From Streptomyces sp. RKAG290 (GTDB taxonomy: Bacteria; Actinomycetota; Actinomycetes; Streptomycetales; Streptomycetaceae), in assembly GCF_023701695.1 (NCBI RefSeq), contig NZ_JAJOZC010000001.1:1798001-1862000 (forward strand): a stretch of DNA of 64,000 bases. Reading direction: 5' to 3'. Position 1 is the first letter of the stretch. Each line of letters starts with the position of its first letter. This document shows, piece by piece, positions 28,741 to 39,141 of the stretch. The notes beneath the pieces were generated by a model, which was not told the DNA's origin, ran no database searches, and saw only the letters and a program-made list of their open reading frames with translations. Position numbers and translations under genes: made by a program.

Positions 28741-28765
28741 CTGCGGGTACAAGGGGGAACAGCGC

Positions 28766-29719
28766 ATGCCGGCAGCCAGAGGGTCCCACTCGGTGGGGGA
28801 ATGCACACCGCTCGATCACGGCGGGTCGACGCATCGGTTCACCGAGGAGAGCCGGTTCGAGCGCGAGGACGTCGCCGCACTCATCGCCCAGGTGGGCGCG
28901 GAGGAGACCGGGGCGATGCTGGCCAGGGTCCTCGGAGCGCAGCTGCGCCGACGTCGCGCGGAGGGCGCCCGCGGGGAGGACCGGCCGGATCCGGCGGGTT
29001 CGCCCTCCTCCGTCACTCCTCCCCCGGCGGACGGCCCCGGGGACGACACGTCGGCGCTGCACGCGCTGATCACCGGCATGAGCACGCGCTGCCAGGAGGA
29101 ACTCCTCCTGGTCCTGCCCAGTGGCGCCCGCCCCTGCCGGGCCTTTCCGGCGGCCCGGACCATCGCCCTGGACCTGCTCGACCGCGGGGTGCGGGCGCGG
29201 CTGATCTACCAGCACGCCATCCGCGGCGACCTGGTCACCCGAGCCCTGGTACGTGAACTGACCCAGCACGGGGCCGAGGTCAGGACCAGCGCGGAACTGA
29301 TCGATCCGCTTTTCGCCTTCGACCGGCAGGCACTCGTCCTGCCCCGCTCCCCCGATGCGCACCGGGAGGCCGGCGTGGCGACGGCGGTCGCGGTGCGGGA
29401 CCCGGCCGTGGTCGCGTTCGGCTGCGCCGCTTTCGAGAACCTGTGGAACACCGCGAGCCCGTTCAATCCCGACGCAAAGAACACCTCGCACACAACGGAT
29501 GACTTGAAGAAGTCGATAGTGCGCCTTTTAGCGAGGGGCCACAAGGACGAGATGGTGGCTCGCCGGCTCGGCATATCGGTCCGTACGTGCCGTCGCCATA
29601 TCGCTGAAATAATGGACGAACAGGGAGCCCTCAGCCGCTTTCAGGCGGGCGTTCGCCTGACCCGTGCGGGGCTGGTCGACGAACCCTTTCCGTCGCATCT
29701 GACAGCCGACCCGGAATGA
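28766..29719 (+). CDS. LuxR-type regulator with a TrmB/PLD-like N-terminal domain
   Basis: The protein of about 317 residues ends in a LuxR-type helix-turn-helix (KKSIVRLLARGHKDEMVARRLGISVRTCRRHIAEIM), the DNA-binding half. The N-terminal part resembles TrmB/phospholipase D-like sensor domains, with ARTIALDLLDRGVRARLIYQ and RELTQHGAEVRTS. ATG 28766 is preferred because AAGGGGGA lies about seven bases upstream. It is the last gene before the plainly primary-metabolic L,D-transpeptidase genes and probably marks the cluster's right border, with a likely role in regulating it. The sensed signal is unknown. Confidence 0.85.
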   Translation: MPAARGSHSVGECTPLDHGGSTHRFTEESRFEREDVAALIAQVGAEETGAMLARVLGAQLRRRRAEGARGEDRPDPAGSPSSVTPPPADGPGDDTSALHALITGMSTRCQEELLLVLPSGARPCRAFPAARTIALDLLDRGVRARLIYQHAIRGDLVTRALVRELTQHGAEVRTSAELIDPLFAFDRQALVLPRSPDAHREAGVATAVAVRDPAVVAFGCAAFENLWNTASPFNPDAKNTSHTTDDLKKSIVRLLARGHKDEMVARRLGISVRTCRRHIAEIMDEQGALSRFQAGVRLTRAGLVDEPFPSHLTADPE

Positions 29720-29879
29720 AGCCCTAGCCGCCGGATAAACCCCGGCCCGCAGAGGGATCTGCGCACTCGACATACGCGGCCGGAACATCATCCACGTAAC
29801 GAAACGGACTGTCGCGCACGTACCGAATAGGTGCCGAAATGCGGCTCCACGGCACCCTGCGTTTCTCCCACATGACAAC

Positions 29880-29918
29880 GTCGGCCTCCCGGGCCGTCCA
29901 AGGGCTGGGAAGCCGACG
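29880..29918. terminator. Hairpin between convergent regulator and L,D-transpeptidase genes
   Basis: Positions 29880-29895 and 29903-29918 form a stem of about 16 bp with two mismatches. A second inverted repeat (ACGGGCCCG 29923-29931 with CGGGCCCGT 29959-29967) follows before the stop of the minus-strand gene. Together they can terminate both convergent transcripts. The rest of the 269-bp gap is featureless. Confidence 0.65.
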
Positions 29919-29988
29919 TCTCACGGGCCCGTCGCCAACGGAGTCCGTCCGTCGGCGGCGGGCCCGTCCGCGGTCGGTGGAGCAGGAC

Positions 29989-31239
29989 CTACTTGGTCCA
30001 CTCCGACCAGTTCATGTTCCAGCCGTTGAGGCCGTTGTCCGGCGGGATCGTGCTGTCGTGGGAGTTCTTCACGACCACCACGTCGCCGATGAGCGAATGG
30101 TCGAAGAACCAGGCCGCCGGGGTGCCCGGGTCACCGCCGCCGCGAGCGTCCAGCATGCCGACGCAGCCGTGGCTGGTGTTGGTCGAGCCGAAGACACCCG
30201 GACCGCCCCAGTAGTTGCCGTGGATGAAGGTGCCCGACGTGGACAGGCGCATCGCGTGCGGCACGTCCTTGATGTCGTACTCACCGCCGAAGCCGACGGT
30301 GTCCCCGTTCATCCGCGTCACCCGGAGCTTCTCGCTGATGACCATCTGGCCGTTGTACGTGGTGGTGGCCGGGGCCCCCGCGGAGATCGCGATGTCCTTG
30401 ATCTGCTTGCCGTCACGGACGACCTTCATCCGGTGCGAGCTCGCGTCCACGGTGCTGACCTGCCGGCGGCCGACGGTGAACGACACCGTCCTGACCTGCT
30501 TGCCGTAGACCCCCGGACGCCCCTCGACACCGTCGAGGTTGAGCTTCACGGTCACCTTGGTCCCCGCGGCCCAGTAGTCCTCGGGCCGGAAGTCCAGACG
30601 GTCGTTGCCGAACCAGTGGCCCTCGACCTGGACGGCCGGCTCGGCCGTCACCTTGATGGCCTTCTCGACGGCCTCCGGGTCGGTGATGCCGCGGGTGAAG
30701 TGGATCGAGACCGGCATGCCGACGCCGACCGTGGAACCGTCCTCCGGGGTGTACTGCCCGATGAAGGTGTTCTGCGGGACCAGCGTGGTGAAGGTGGTGT
30801 CCTTCGCCGACTCACGGCCCTTATCGTCCTTCGCCACCGCGTGGACCTTGTACTTGGTCGCCGAGGCCAGGTGCTGGTCAGGCTCCCAGCTCGTGCCGTC
30901 CGCGCCGATCTTCCCCTCGACCTCGGCCCCCTTGGGGTCGGAGACCTTGACCGTCGCCAGCTTCCCCTGCTCGGCCGAGATCTTCAGCGCGCCGCTGGTG
31001 GCGACGGAGTCGGCACCGTCCTTCGGCGCGACAGTCACCACGGCCTGCGAGGCGCTGGTGTCGTCGGTCTTCGCCGTGTCCTTGCTGCCCTTGCTCCCGC
31101 CGTCGGTGTCCCCGCCGCCGCATGCCGTCACCAGCAACAGCAGCGCGCCCAGTACCAGAGCCAGCAGTCCGGTGGCCCCGCGCCCACGCCGCCTGCTGTC
31201 CGCCCCTGCCGGTGCCCCCGATATCGGCTGCCCGTTCAA
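29989..31239 (-). CDS. Lipoprotein L,D-transpeptidase (YkuD domain, Ig-like domains)
   Basis: The 416-residue exported lipoprotein has a signal peptide with transmembrane-like segment and lipobox (LLVTAC, Cys near residue 40), a low-complexity linker, two Ig-like domains and a C-terminal YkuD catalytic domain. The active site is SHGCVGM, with the upstream HGNYW His. L,D-transpeptidases make 3-3 cross-links in peptidoglycan, or attach proteins, outside the membrane. The start codon is TTG at 31239 behind GGGGAG. The downstream neighbour at 31506 is a clear paralogue, so the two probably arose by tandem duplication. Confidence 0.93.
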   Translation of the reverse strand: MNGQPISGAPAGADSRRRGRGATGLLALVLGALLLLVTACGGGDTDGGSKGSKDTAKTDDTSASQAVVTVAPKDGADSVATSGALKISAEQGKLATVKVSDPKGAEVEGKIGADGTSWEPDQHLASATKYKVHAVAKDDKGRESAKDTTFTTLVPQNTFIGQYTPEDGSTVGVGMPVSIHFTRGITDPEAVEKAIKVTAEPAVQVEGHWFGNDRLDFRPEDYWAAGTKVTVKLNLDGVEGRPGVYGKQVRTVSFTVGRRQVSTVDASSHRMKVVRDGKQIKDIAISAGAPATTTYNGQMVISEKLRVTRMNGDTVGFGGEYDIKDVPHAMRLSTSGTFIHGNYWGGPGVFGSTNTSHGCVGMLDARGGGDPGTPAAWFFDHSLIGDVVVVKNSHDSTIPPDNGLNGWNMNWSEWTK

Positions 31240-31448
31240 TGTGGTCGTCTCCCCTCGCAGGGCCTGGCCCCGCCAAGACCCTGGGAACCCGCAGGCTCCC
31301 GCCCCCGCGCGCTACACATGCGCGCTCAGCGAAAGATAATCACACCGACTGCGGGCATCTCTCCCCGGGAATGTCACCGTTCAGTCCCAACTGATGCCCG
31401 GACTTCGCCTGGTCACGGGCGGTAGCGGCGGGGTGGGGCCGGGACGGC

Positions 31449-31479
31449 GGACGGCGCGGCCGCGGTGGCCGCGCCGTCC
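31449..31479. terminator. Terminator hairpin downstream of the second L,D-transpeptidase
   Basis: Perfect 13-bp arms at 31449-31461 and 31467-31479 flank a five-base loop, 27 bp beyond the stop of the minus-strand gene at 31506. It lies in the 266-bp gap before the first L,D-transpeptidase, which otherwise shows no feature. Confidence 0.75.
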
Positions 31480-31505
31480 GGGGCTCGTGGCGGGCCGCCT
31501 CGCCG

Positions 31506-32738
31506 TCAGCGCAGGGCGGAGCCCGCCTTCCACTGGGCCCAGTTGAGATTCCAGCCGCTCAGCCCGTTGTCCGGGGCGACCTTCTTGTCCTTGGAGTTGA
31601 CGACCTCGACGACGTCCCCGATGAGCGTGCGGTCGAAGAACCAGCCGGCCGGGGTGGACCCGCTGCCGCCCTGCTCGTCACGGAGCCCGATGCAGCCGTG
31701 GCTGACGTTGGTCGAACCGAAGACGTCGTCGTCCGACCAGTAGTTGCCGTGCAGGAAGGTCCCCGACTCGGTGAGCCGGATGGCGTGCGGGACGTCCTTG
31801 ATGTCGTACTCGCCGCCGTAGCCGACGGTCCGCCCGTCCATCCGGGTCACCTCGTGCATCTCGCTGACCACCATCTTGCCGTTGTACGTGGTCGTCGTCG
31901 GGGAACCGGCGGTGACGGGGACGGTGGAGACGAGCTGCCCGTCCTGGCGCACCTGCATCGTGTGCGCGGCCGAGTCCACCAGGGACACCTGCTCCCGGCC
32001 CACCGTGAACCGGACCGTCTTGTGCTGGGTGCCGTACACCTTCGGCGCCCCCTCCACATCGCGCAGCTTCACCTCGACGGTGACCCGGGTGCCCGGCTGC
32101 CAGTAGGCGGCCGGGCGGAAGTCCAGCCGGTCGTCGCCGAACCAGTGCCCGGCCACCTCGACCGCCGGATCGCTGGTCACCCGGATGGCCCGCTGCACCG
32201 CCGCCCGGCGGGTGACCGGGCGGTTGAACTCGAAGGACACGATCATGCCGGTGCCCACCGTGGACCGGTTCTCCGGTTTGAAGTACCCGATGAAGCGGTG
32301 TTCGGGCACCGCCGTGGTGAAGGTGGTGTGGCGGGCCGAACGGTGCCCCGCACCGTCCACCGCCACCGCGTCGACGCTGTACTTGGCGGCGAGCCCGAGG
32401 CGGCCCGCCGCCCCCTGCGGGGTCCAGGAACGGCCGTCCTTCGCGATCAGGCCCCGCACCTCCTGTGCCTGCGCGTCCTCGATCCGGACCACCCTGACGC
32501 TCTCCAGCCTTCCGTCGGGGACCTTCACCTCGACCCGGCTGTCCGGTCCGACGTCCTCGGCCCTGTCCTGCGGCGTGATCCGGATCGCCTCCTGCGGCGA
32601 CCGCGGCTTCCCGCCGATGATCGAATCCGTGCCTGAACAGCCGGTCAGAACAGCCAGTGCGGCCAGTACGGCGAGCAGTCCGGACCGTGACAGCACGGTG
32701 GCCGCATGCGCCCCTGCCTTCTTCGCTACGTGGTTCAC
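31506..32738 (-). CDS. Lipoprotein L,D-transpeptidase, second paralogue
   Basis: The 410-residue protein has a signal peptide with lipobox (VLTGC, Cys near residue 35), Ig-like domains and a YkuD domain. The catalytic motif is SHGCIGL with HGNYW upstream. It is closely similar along its length to the neighbouring protein ending at 29989, including KDVPHA[IM]RL and the shared WFFDxxLIGDVV segment. GTG 32738 starts the signal peptide and is preferred over upstream frames. The function is 3-3 peptidoglycan cross-linking at the outer face of the membrane, likely redundant or condition-specific relative to the paralogue. Confidence 0.92.
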   Translation of the reverse strand: MNHVAKKAGAHAATVLSRSGLLAVLAALAVLTGCSGTDSIIGGKPRSPQEAIRITPQDRAEDVGPDSRVEVKVPDGRLESVRVVRIEDAQAQEVRGLIAKDGRSWTPQGAAGRLGLAAKYSVDAVAVDGAGHRSARHTTFTTAVPEHRFIGYFKPENRSTVGTGMIVSFEFNRPVTRRAAVQRAIRVTSDPAVEVAGHWFGDDRLDFRPAAYWQPGTRVTVEVKLRDVEGAPKVYGTQHKTVRFTVGREQVSLVDSAAHTMQVRQDGQLVSTVPVTAGSPTTTTYNGKMVVSEMHEVTRMDGRTVGYGGEYDIKDVPHAIRLTESGTFLHGNYWSDDDVFGSTNVSHGCIGLRDEQGGSGSTPAGWFFDRTLIGDVVEVVNSKDKKVAPDNGLSGWNLNWAQWKAGSALR

Positions 32739-32893
32739 ATACCGCCCAACGACGGGGGCGGGCCGGGGGAAACGTGAGTGCGGGCCCCGTCGTGGGCAGA
32801 ACAGAGGGGACGACCACACTCGGGGAGCCACGGCCGGGACGCCGCGTGCTCCCTTTCGGTGCCGGTCCCCCACGAGCCGCGGGAGGCGAGCAG

Positions 32894-35169
<2,276 letters not shown>

Positions 35170-35181
35170 ACCGCGGGGCGG

Positions 35182-35832
35182 TCAGCCGAGGATGCCGCGG
35201 TCGTACGCCACGGCGACGGCGGCCGCGCGGTCCTTGGCGCCCAGCTTGGCGAAGATGTGGGTGAGGTGCGTCTTCACCGTGGCCTCGCTGATGAAGAGGT
35301 TGGCGGCGATCTCCCGGTTCGAGGTCCCCTTGGCGACGAGTCCGAGCACCTCGCGCTCGCGCGTGGACAGCGTCTCGCTGCCGGGCGGGACGGGTGTGCG
35401 CACCCGCGAGACGAGCCGCGAGGCGACGGCGGGTGACAGCACGGTGCGGCCGTCGGCGGCGGCGCGCACCGCGTTGAACAGCTCCTCGCGCGGCGCGTCC
35501 TTGAGCAGGTACCCGGTCGCACCGGCCTCGATCGCGGGCAGCGTGTCGGAGTCGGTGTCGTAGGTGGTGAGGACCAGGACCCTGGACCGGGCGCCGCGCC
35601 GGGTCAGTTCGGTGATCGCCGCCACTCCGCCGCCGCCCGGCATGCGCAGGTCCATCAGGACGACGTCGGGATCGAGCCGGAGGGCCATCTCGGCGCCCTC
35701 GACGCCGTCGGCCGCCTCGCCGAGCACCCGGAACTCGGCCGCCGAGTCGAACATGCCACGCAGCCCGTTCCGTACGACGGGGTGGTCGTCCACGACGATC
35801 AGCGTGATGACGCGTGCGGGTTCCTGGGCCAT
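35182..35832 (-). CDS. NarL/FixJ-type response regulator
   Basis: The 216-residue regulator has a receiver domain (VVDDHPVVRNGL with the acidic pair, phospho-acceptor Asp in DVVLMDLRMPG near residue 60, Lys in LLKDAPREE) and a C-terminal LuxR-type helix-turn-helix (LSTREREVLGLVAKGTSNREIA). Its gene begins 48 bp downstream of the cognate kinase on the minus strand. It probably controls the neighbouring ABC-2 exporter operon, a common arrangement, by inference. Confidence 0.95.
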   Translation of the reverse strand: MAQEPARVITLIVVDDHPVVRNGLRGMFDSAAEFRVLGEAADGVEGAEMALRLDPDVVLMDLRMPGGGGVAAITELTRRGARSRVLVLTTYDTDSDTLPAIEAGATGYLLKDAPREELFNAVRAAADGRTVLSPAVASRLVSRVRTPVPPGSETLSTREREVLGLVAKGTSNREIAANLFISEATVKTHLTHIFAKLGAKDRAAAVAVAYDRGILG

Positions 35833-35880
35833 AGCGGCCCACCGTACTGTGCCGGTGCGGGTCCGGGCGGCCGCGCCCTG

Positions 35881-37161
35881 TCAGTCGTGACGGACCAGCG
35901 GGACCCGGGCGCTGACCGCCGTGCCGAGGCCGGGTCCGGTCTCCACCTCGACGGTGCCGGCGATGCGTTCGGCGCGTGCCCGCATCCCGCCGAGGCCGAA
36001 GCCGCCGGCGCCCCCGTGGGGCGGCAGCGCGTCGGGGTCGAAGCCGCGGCCGTCGTCCCGCACGTCCAGCGTGATCTCGTCGCCCATGTAGGACAGGGTG
36101 ATGCCGGTCCGGGACGCACCGGCATGGCGGCCGGCGTTGGCGAGCGCCTCCTCGGCGATCCGGAGGAGGGTGGCACCGACCTCGTCGTGCAGCGGCTCGA
36201 CCGTGCCGGTGACGGTGAACTCGGCGCGCACGCCGGTCCGCTCCGACCAGGTGGTGACCGTCTTCCCGAGTGCGCCGGGCAGGTCGTCGTGCTCCAGTGC
36301 GGCGGGCACCAGGTTGTGCACCGAGCGGCGGGCCTCGCCCAGACTGTGCCGGGCGAGGGCGGCGGCCCGCACGAGGTGTTCCCTGGCGAGGCCGGGGTCG
36401 GTGTCCGCGGTCGAGGCCACGGCCTGGAGCTGGGCGATGATGCCGGTCAGGCCCTGCGCGATGGTGTCGTGGATCTCGGCGGCCAGCCGGCTCCGCTCGT
36501 CGGCCACCCCGGCCTCCCGTGCCTGGACGAGGAGTTGGGCGTGCAGACCGGCGTTCTCCGCCATGGCCCGTTCGAGACGGGCGTTGGCGGACTCCAGCTC
36601 GGCGATGGTGTCGACCTGGGTACGGGACTGCTCGGCCTCCCGGTTGCCGATCTGGGCGAAGACCATGGTGAGGGTCCCGTGCAGGGCGAGAAGGATGACG
36701 AAGGCGATCCAGTTCATGAGGGTGACGGGCGGCATCCCGCTGCCGGACTGCGAGCCCGCCAGGATGACCGCGGTGGCCAGCAGCCCGGGCCGCACGCCCC
36801 GTTGCGGAAGCAGCCGGGCGGAGTCGAAGTAGCCGAGCGTCGCGAAGACGGCGTAGAAGGGGTTGCACCAGGTCAGCCCGAAGGCGAGGAGCGTGCGGGC
36901 GACGAAGTAGCACTGCGCCGCCCGCGATGCCGCTCCCGCCGTCGCCGCGACCCGCCCCCACCAGAGCTGGAGGGCGAGGGCCAGCGGCACCATCACCATG
37001 GCGGCGTACACGTCCGACCGGGACATGATGAGGTCGCCGGTCACCGCCGAGACCGCCGTGGCCAGGCCGAGCAGCCCGTACGGTCCGTACCGGAAGAACA
37101 GTTCCCACCACTGCTCGGCCGTCGTCACACCGGCCGCGCCCTGCCTCTCCCCCGCACTCAT
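35881..37161 (-). CDS. Membrane histidine kinase, NarX/DesK-like
   Basis: The 426-residue kinase has several N-terminal transmembrane segments, a coiled region, and a HisKA_3 dimerisation box with phospho-acceptor His in EIHDTIAQGLTGII, then a HATPase domain (EEALANAGRHAG N-box, DDGRGFD G1). ATG 37161 is chosen because earlier in-frame sequence has no membrane or kinase similarity. It pairs with the response regulator downstream. With the ABC transporter genes behind it, it may sense a drug or cell-envelope stress. Confidence 0.93.
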   Translation of the reverse strand: MSAGERQGAAGVTTAEQWWELFFRYGPYGLLGLATAVSAVTGDLIMSRSDVYAAMVMVPLALALQLWWGRVAATAGAASRAAQCYFVARTLLAFGLTWCNPFYAVFATLGYFDSARLLPQRGVRPGLLATAVILAGSQSGSGMPPVTLMNWIAFVILLALHGTLTMVFAQIGNREAEQSRTQVDTIAELESANARLERAMAENAGLHAQLLVQAREAGVADERSRLAAEIHDTIAQGLTGIIAQLQAVASTADTDPGLAREHLVRAAALARHSLGEARRSVHNLVPAALEHDDLPGALGKTVTTWSERTGVRAEFTVTGTVEPLHDEVGATLLRIAEEALANAGRHAGASRTGITLSYMGDEITLDVRDDGRGFDPDALPPHGGAGGFGLGGMRARAERIAGTVEVETGPGLGTAVSARVPLVRHD

Positions 37162-37184
37162 GGGTGAAGTCTCCCCCGGATCGG

Positions 37185-37973
37185 CTACTCCCACCGGAAC
37201 GTCCGGATCGCCACCCCCGCCGCCAGGACGGTCCACAGCGCCATCACACCCAGATACGCCCAGCTGGGCCAGGATCCGGACGCCGCCCGGTCCAGCGCCT
37301 GGGAGGCCGCGCCGAACGGGGTGACCTGGACGATGCGCCGGAGTGTGTCGGGCATGGTCTGGACCGGCACCCATACCCCGGCGGTGAACATCATCACGAG
37401 GTAGACCACCGAGCCGACCGCGGCCGACACCTTGGTCGTCCGCGAGACCGCGCAGACCAGCGCGCCCAGCGCCAGGACACTGGCGACGGCCAGCAGCAGC
37501 GCCAGCAGATAGCCGAACGGCTGCCCCGGCAGCGGCACGTCGAAGGCGATCCGGCCGGCCGCCATGACCAGCAGCGCGGAGCCGGCGGCCGCGGTACCGT
37601 GCAGCGCTATCTGGGCGCTGAGCAGGGCGGAGGGCCGTACCGGCGTGGTGGACATGCGGCGCAGGATGCCGCGCTCGCGGTAGCCGGTGAGTACGGGCGG
37701 CATGGCCTGCAGACCGGCCATGATCATGGCGAGCAGTACCGAGACGGGCACGTACAGGTCGATGACGCGCCGGCCGCCGAGCGCGTCGTCGGGGTGCCGG
37801 AAGGACGGGATCAGCCCGAGGATCGTCATCAGTGCGGTCGGGAAGACCAGGATCCAGAACAGGCTGCCGGGTTCGCGGAGGAAGAGCCTGGTCTCGGACC
37901 TGAGGACCGCGAGCCAGGCGCCCGCGGGCGCGGTCCGGGACTCGTGGCCGGTCAGGGTGTTCGCTGTGGCCAT
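37185..37973 (-). CDS. ABC-2 type transporter permease
   Basis: The 262-residue membrane protein has about six hydrophobic helices. It contains the ABC-2 permease segment TGYRERGILRRMSTTPVRPSAL in the first cytoplasmic loop and the late VSAAVGSVVYLVMMFTAGVW region. It starts 1 bp after the ATPase gene stop (37975) and ends 23 bp before the kinase start, so ATPase, permease, kinase and regulator form one operon. The likely function is export of a drug or antibiotic-like molecule. Confidence 0.93.
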   Translation of the reverse strand: MATANTLTGHESRTAPAGAWLAVLRSETRLFLREPGSLFWILVFPTALMTILGLIPSFRHPDDALGGRRVIDLYVPVSVLLAMIMAGLQAMPPVLTGYRERGILRRMSTTPVRPSALLSAQIALHGTAAAGSALLVMAAGRIAFDVPLPGQPFGYLLALLLAVASVLALGALVCAVSRTTKVSAAVGSVVYLVMMFTAGVWVPVQTMPDTLRRIVQVTPFGAASQALDRAASGSWPSWAYLGVMALWTVLAAGVAIRTFRWE

Positions 37974-37974
37974 C

Positions 37975-38913
37975 TCAGGCTGCCCGTTCTGTGAGTGCGC
38001 GCGGGTCGGTGGGGTCGGTGTGCTCTGTGAGGTCGAGGAAGGCGTCGTCCAGGGTGGCTTCGGCGACGCGCAGCTGGTGCGCGGTGATGCGCAGCCGGGC
38101 CAGCAGCGAGATCACGGCGTTGACGGTCTCGTCGGTGCCGTTGATGACGATCCGCCCGTTGCGGCTCTCGCACGAGGCGGCGCCGGGCAGCCGCGTCAGG
38201 TCGGCGTCGGCGAGCGGCTGCGAGGGCGTGAACGAGATGACCGTGGAACTCCCGGCCTTGGCGATCAGCCCGGACGGGGTGTCGAGGGCGACGACCCTGC
38301 CCTTGTCGATCACGGCGACCCGGTCGCAGAGGCGTTGGGCCTCCTCCATGAAGTGGGTGACCAGCAGGACCGTGACCCCGCTGTCCCGTACCTCCTCGAT
38401 CAGCTGCCAGGTGTCGCGCCGCGCACGCGGATCCAGTCCGGTGGTCAACTCGTCGAGGACCACGACCCGGGGGTTGCCGACGAGGGCGAGCGCGATGGAC
38501 AGCCGTTGCTTCTGTCCGCCGGAGAGCTGCGCGAACCGGGTGCCGAGCACGGCGCGCAGCCCGAGCCGCTCCACCTGCGACCGCCAGTCGGCGGGGTCCG
38601 GGTAGAACGCGCTGTACAGCTCCAGCGCCTCGCCCACCGTGATTTTGGGCTGCAGTTCGCTCTCCTGGAGCTGGGCGCCCAGCAGCAGGGTCACCCGGTC
38701 GTGGTCGGCGACGGGATCGAGCCCGGCGACCCGGACCGTGCCGGCGTCGGGGACCCGGAGCCCCTCGACGCATTCGACGGTGGTGGTCTTGCCCGCACCG
38801 TTGGGACCGAGAATCCCGAAGATCTCCCCCTCGTCGACGGCGAAGCTGACGCCGTCGACCGCGGGGCGTCCGGCGTAGGACTTGTGCACCCCGTTCACTT
38901 CGATGATTGCCAT
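37975..38913 (-). CDS. ABC transporter ATP-binding protein (DrrA-like)
   Basis: The protein of about 312 residues has Walker A GPNGAGKTT, signature LSGGQKQRL, Walker B VVVLDELTTGLD and the H-loop THF. The C-terminal extension about 100 residues long is of DrrA type. ATG 38913 is chosen, four codons after an alternative ATG at 38925; either is possible. It drives the adjacent ABC-2 permease and heads the operon with the two-component system. Confidence 0.93.
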   Translation of the reverse strand: MAIIEVNGVHKSYAGRPAVDGVSFAVDEGEIFGILGPNGAGKTTTVECVEGLRVPDAGTVRVAGLDPVADHDRVTLLLGAQLQESELQPKITVGEALELYSAFYPDPADWRSQVERLGLRAVLGTRFAQLSGGQKQRLSIALALVGNPRVVVLDELTTGLDPRARRDTWQLIEEVRDSGVTVLLVTHFMEEAQRLCDRVAVIDKGRVVALDTPSGLIAKAGSSTVISFTPSQPLADADLTRLPGAASCESRNGRIVINGTDETVNAVISLLARLRITAHQLRVAEATLDDAFLDLTEHTDPTDPRALTERAA

Positions 38914-39141
38914 GTCTGCGAGCATCCCGGCGGACGGCCGCCCGCGGCATCCGCCATCGCGCTCGAACCCGCATCAGCCGATCGGTTGATGCCGCGCTAC
39001 GACCCTCGCCCGGCCGGGCCCGTCGGGGGCCGCCGTCGGTGGCGGCGGACGCTGTCCCCCGCGTGGCTTTGCGTCAAGCCTCGGTCGGGAGACGGAAAAG
39101 CAGATGAGCGATGTCAGTGGTGAAACGTAGGCTCGCCCCTG

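Noticed and set aside
28726..28753. A -35/-10-like pair (TTGACG, 16 bp, TACAAG) before the LuxR-type regulator
   Set aside because: Its transcript would begin at the ribosome site with almost no leader, so it is unlikely to be the working promoter.
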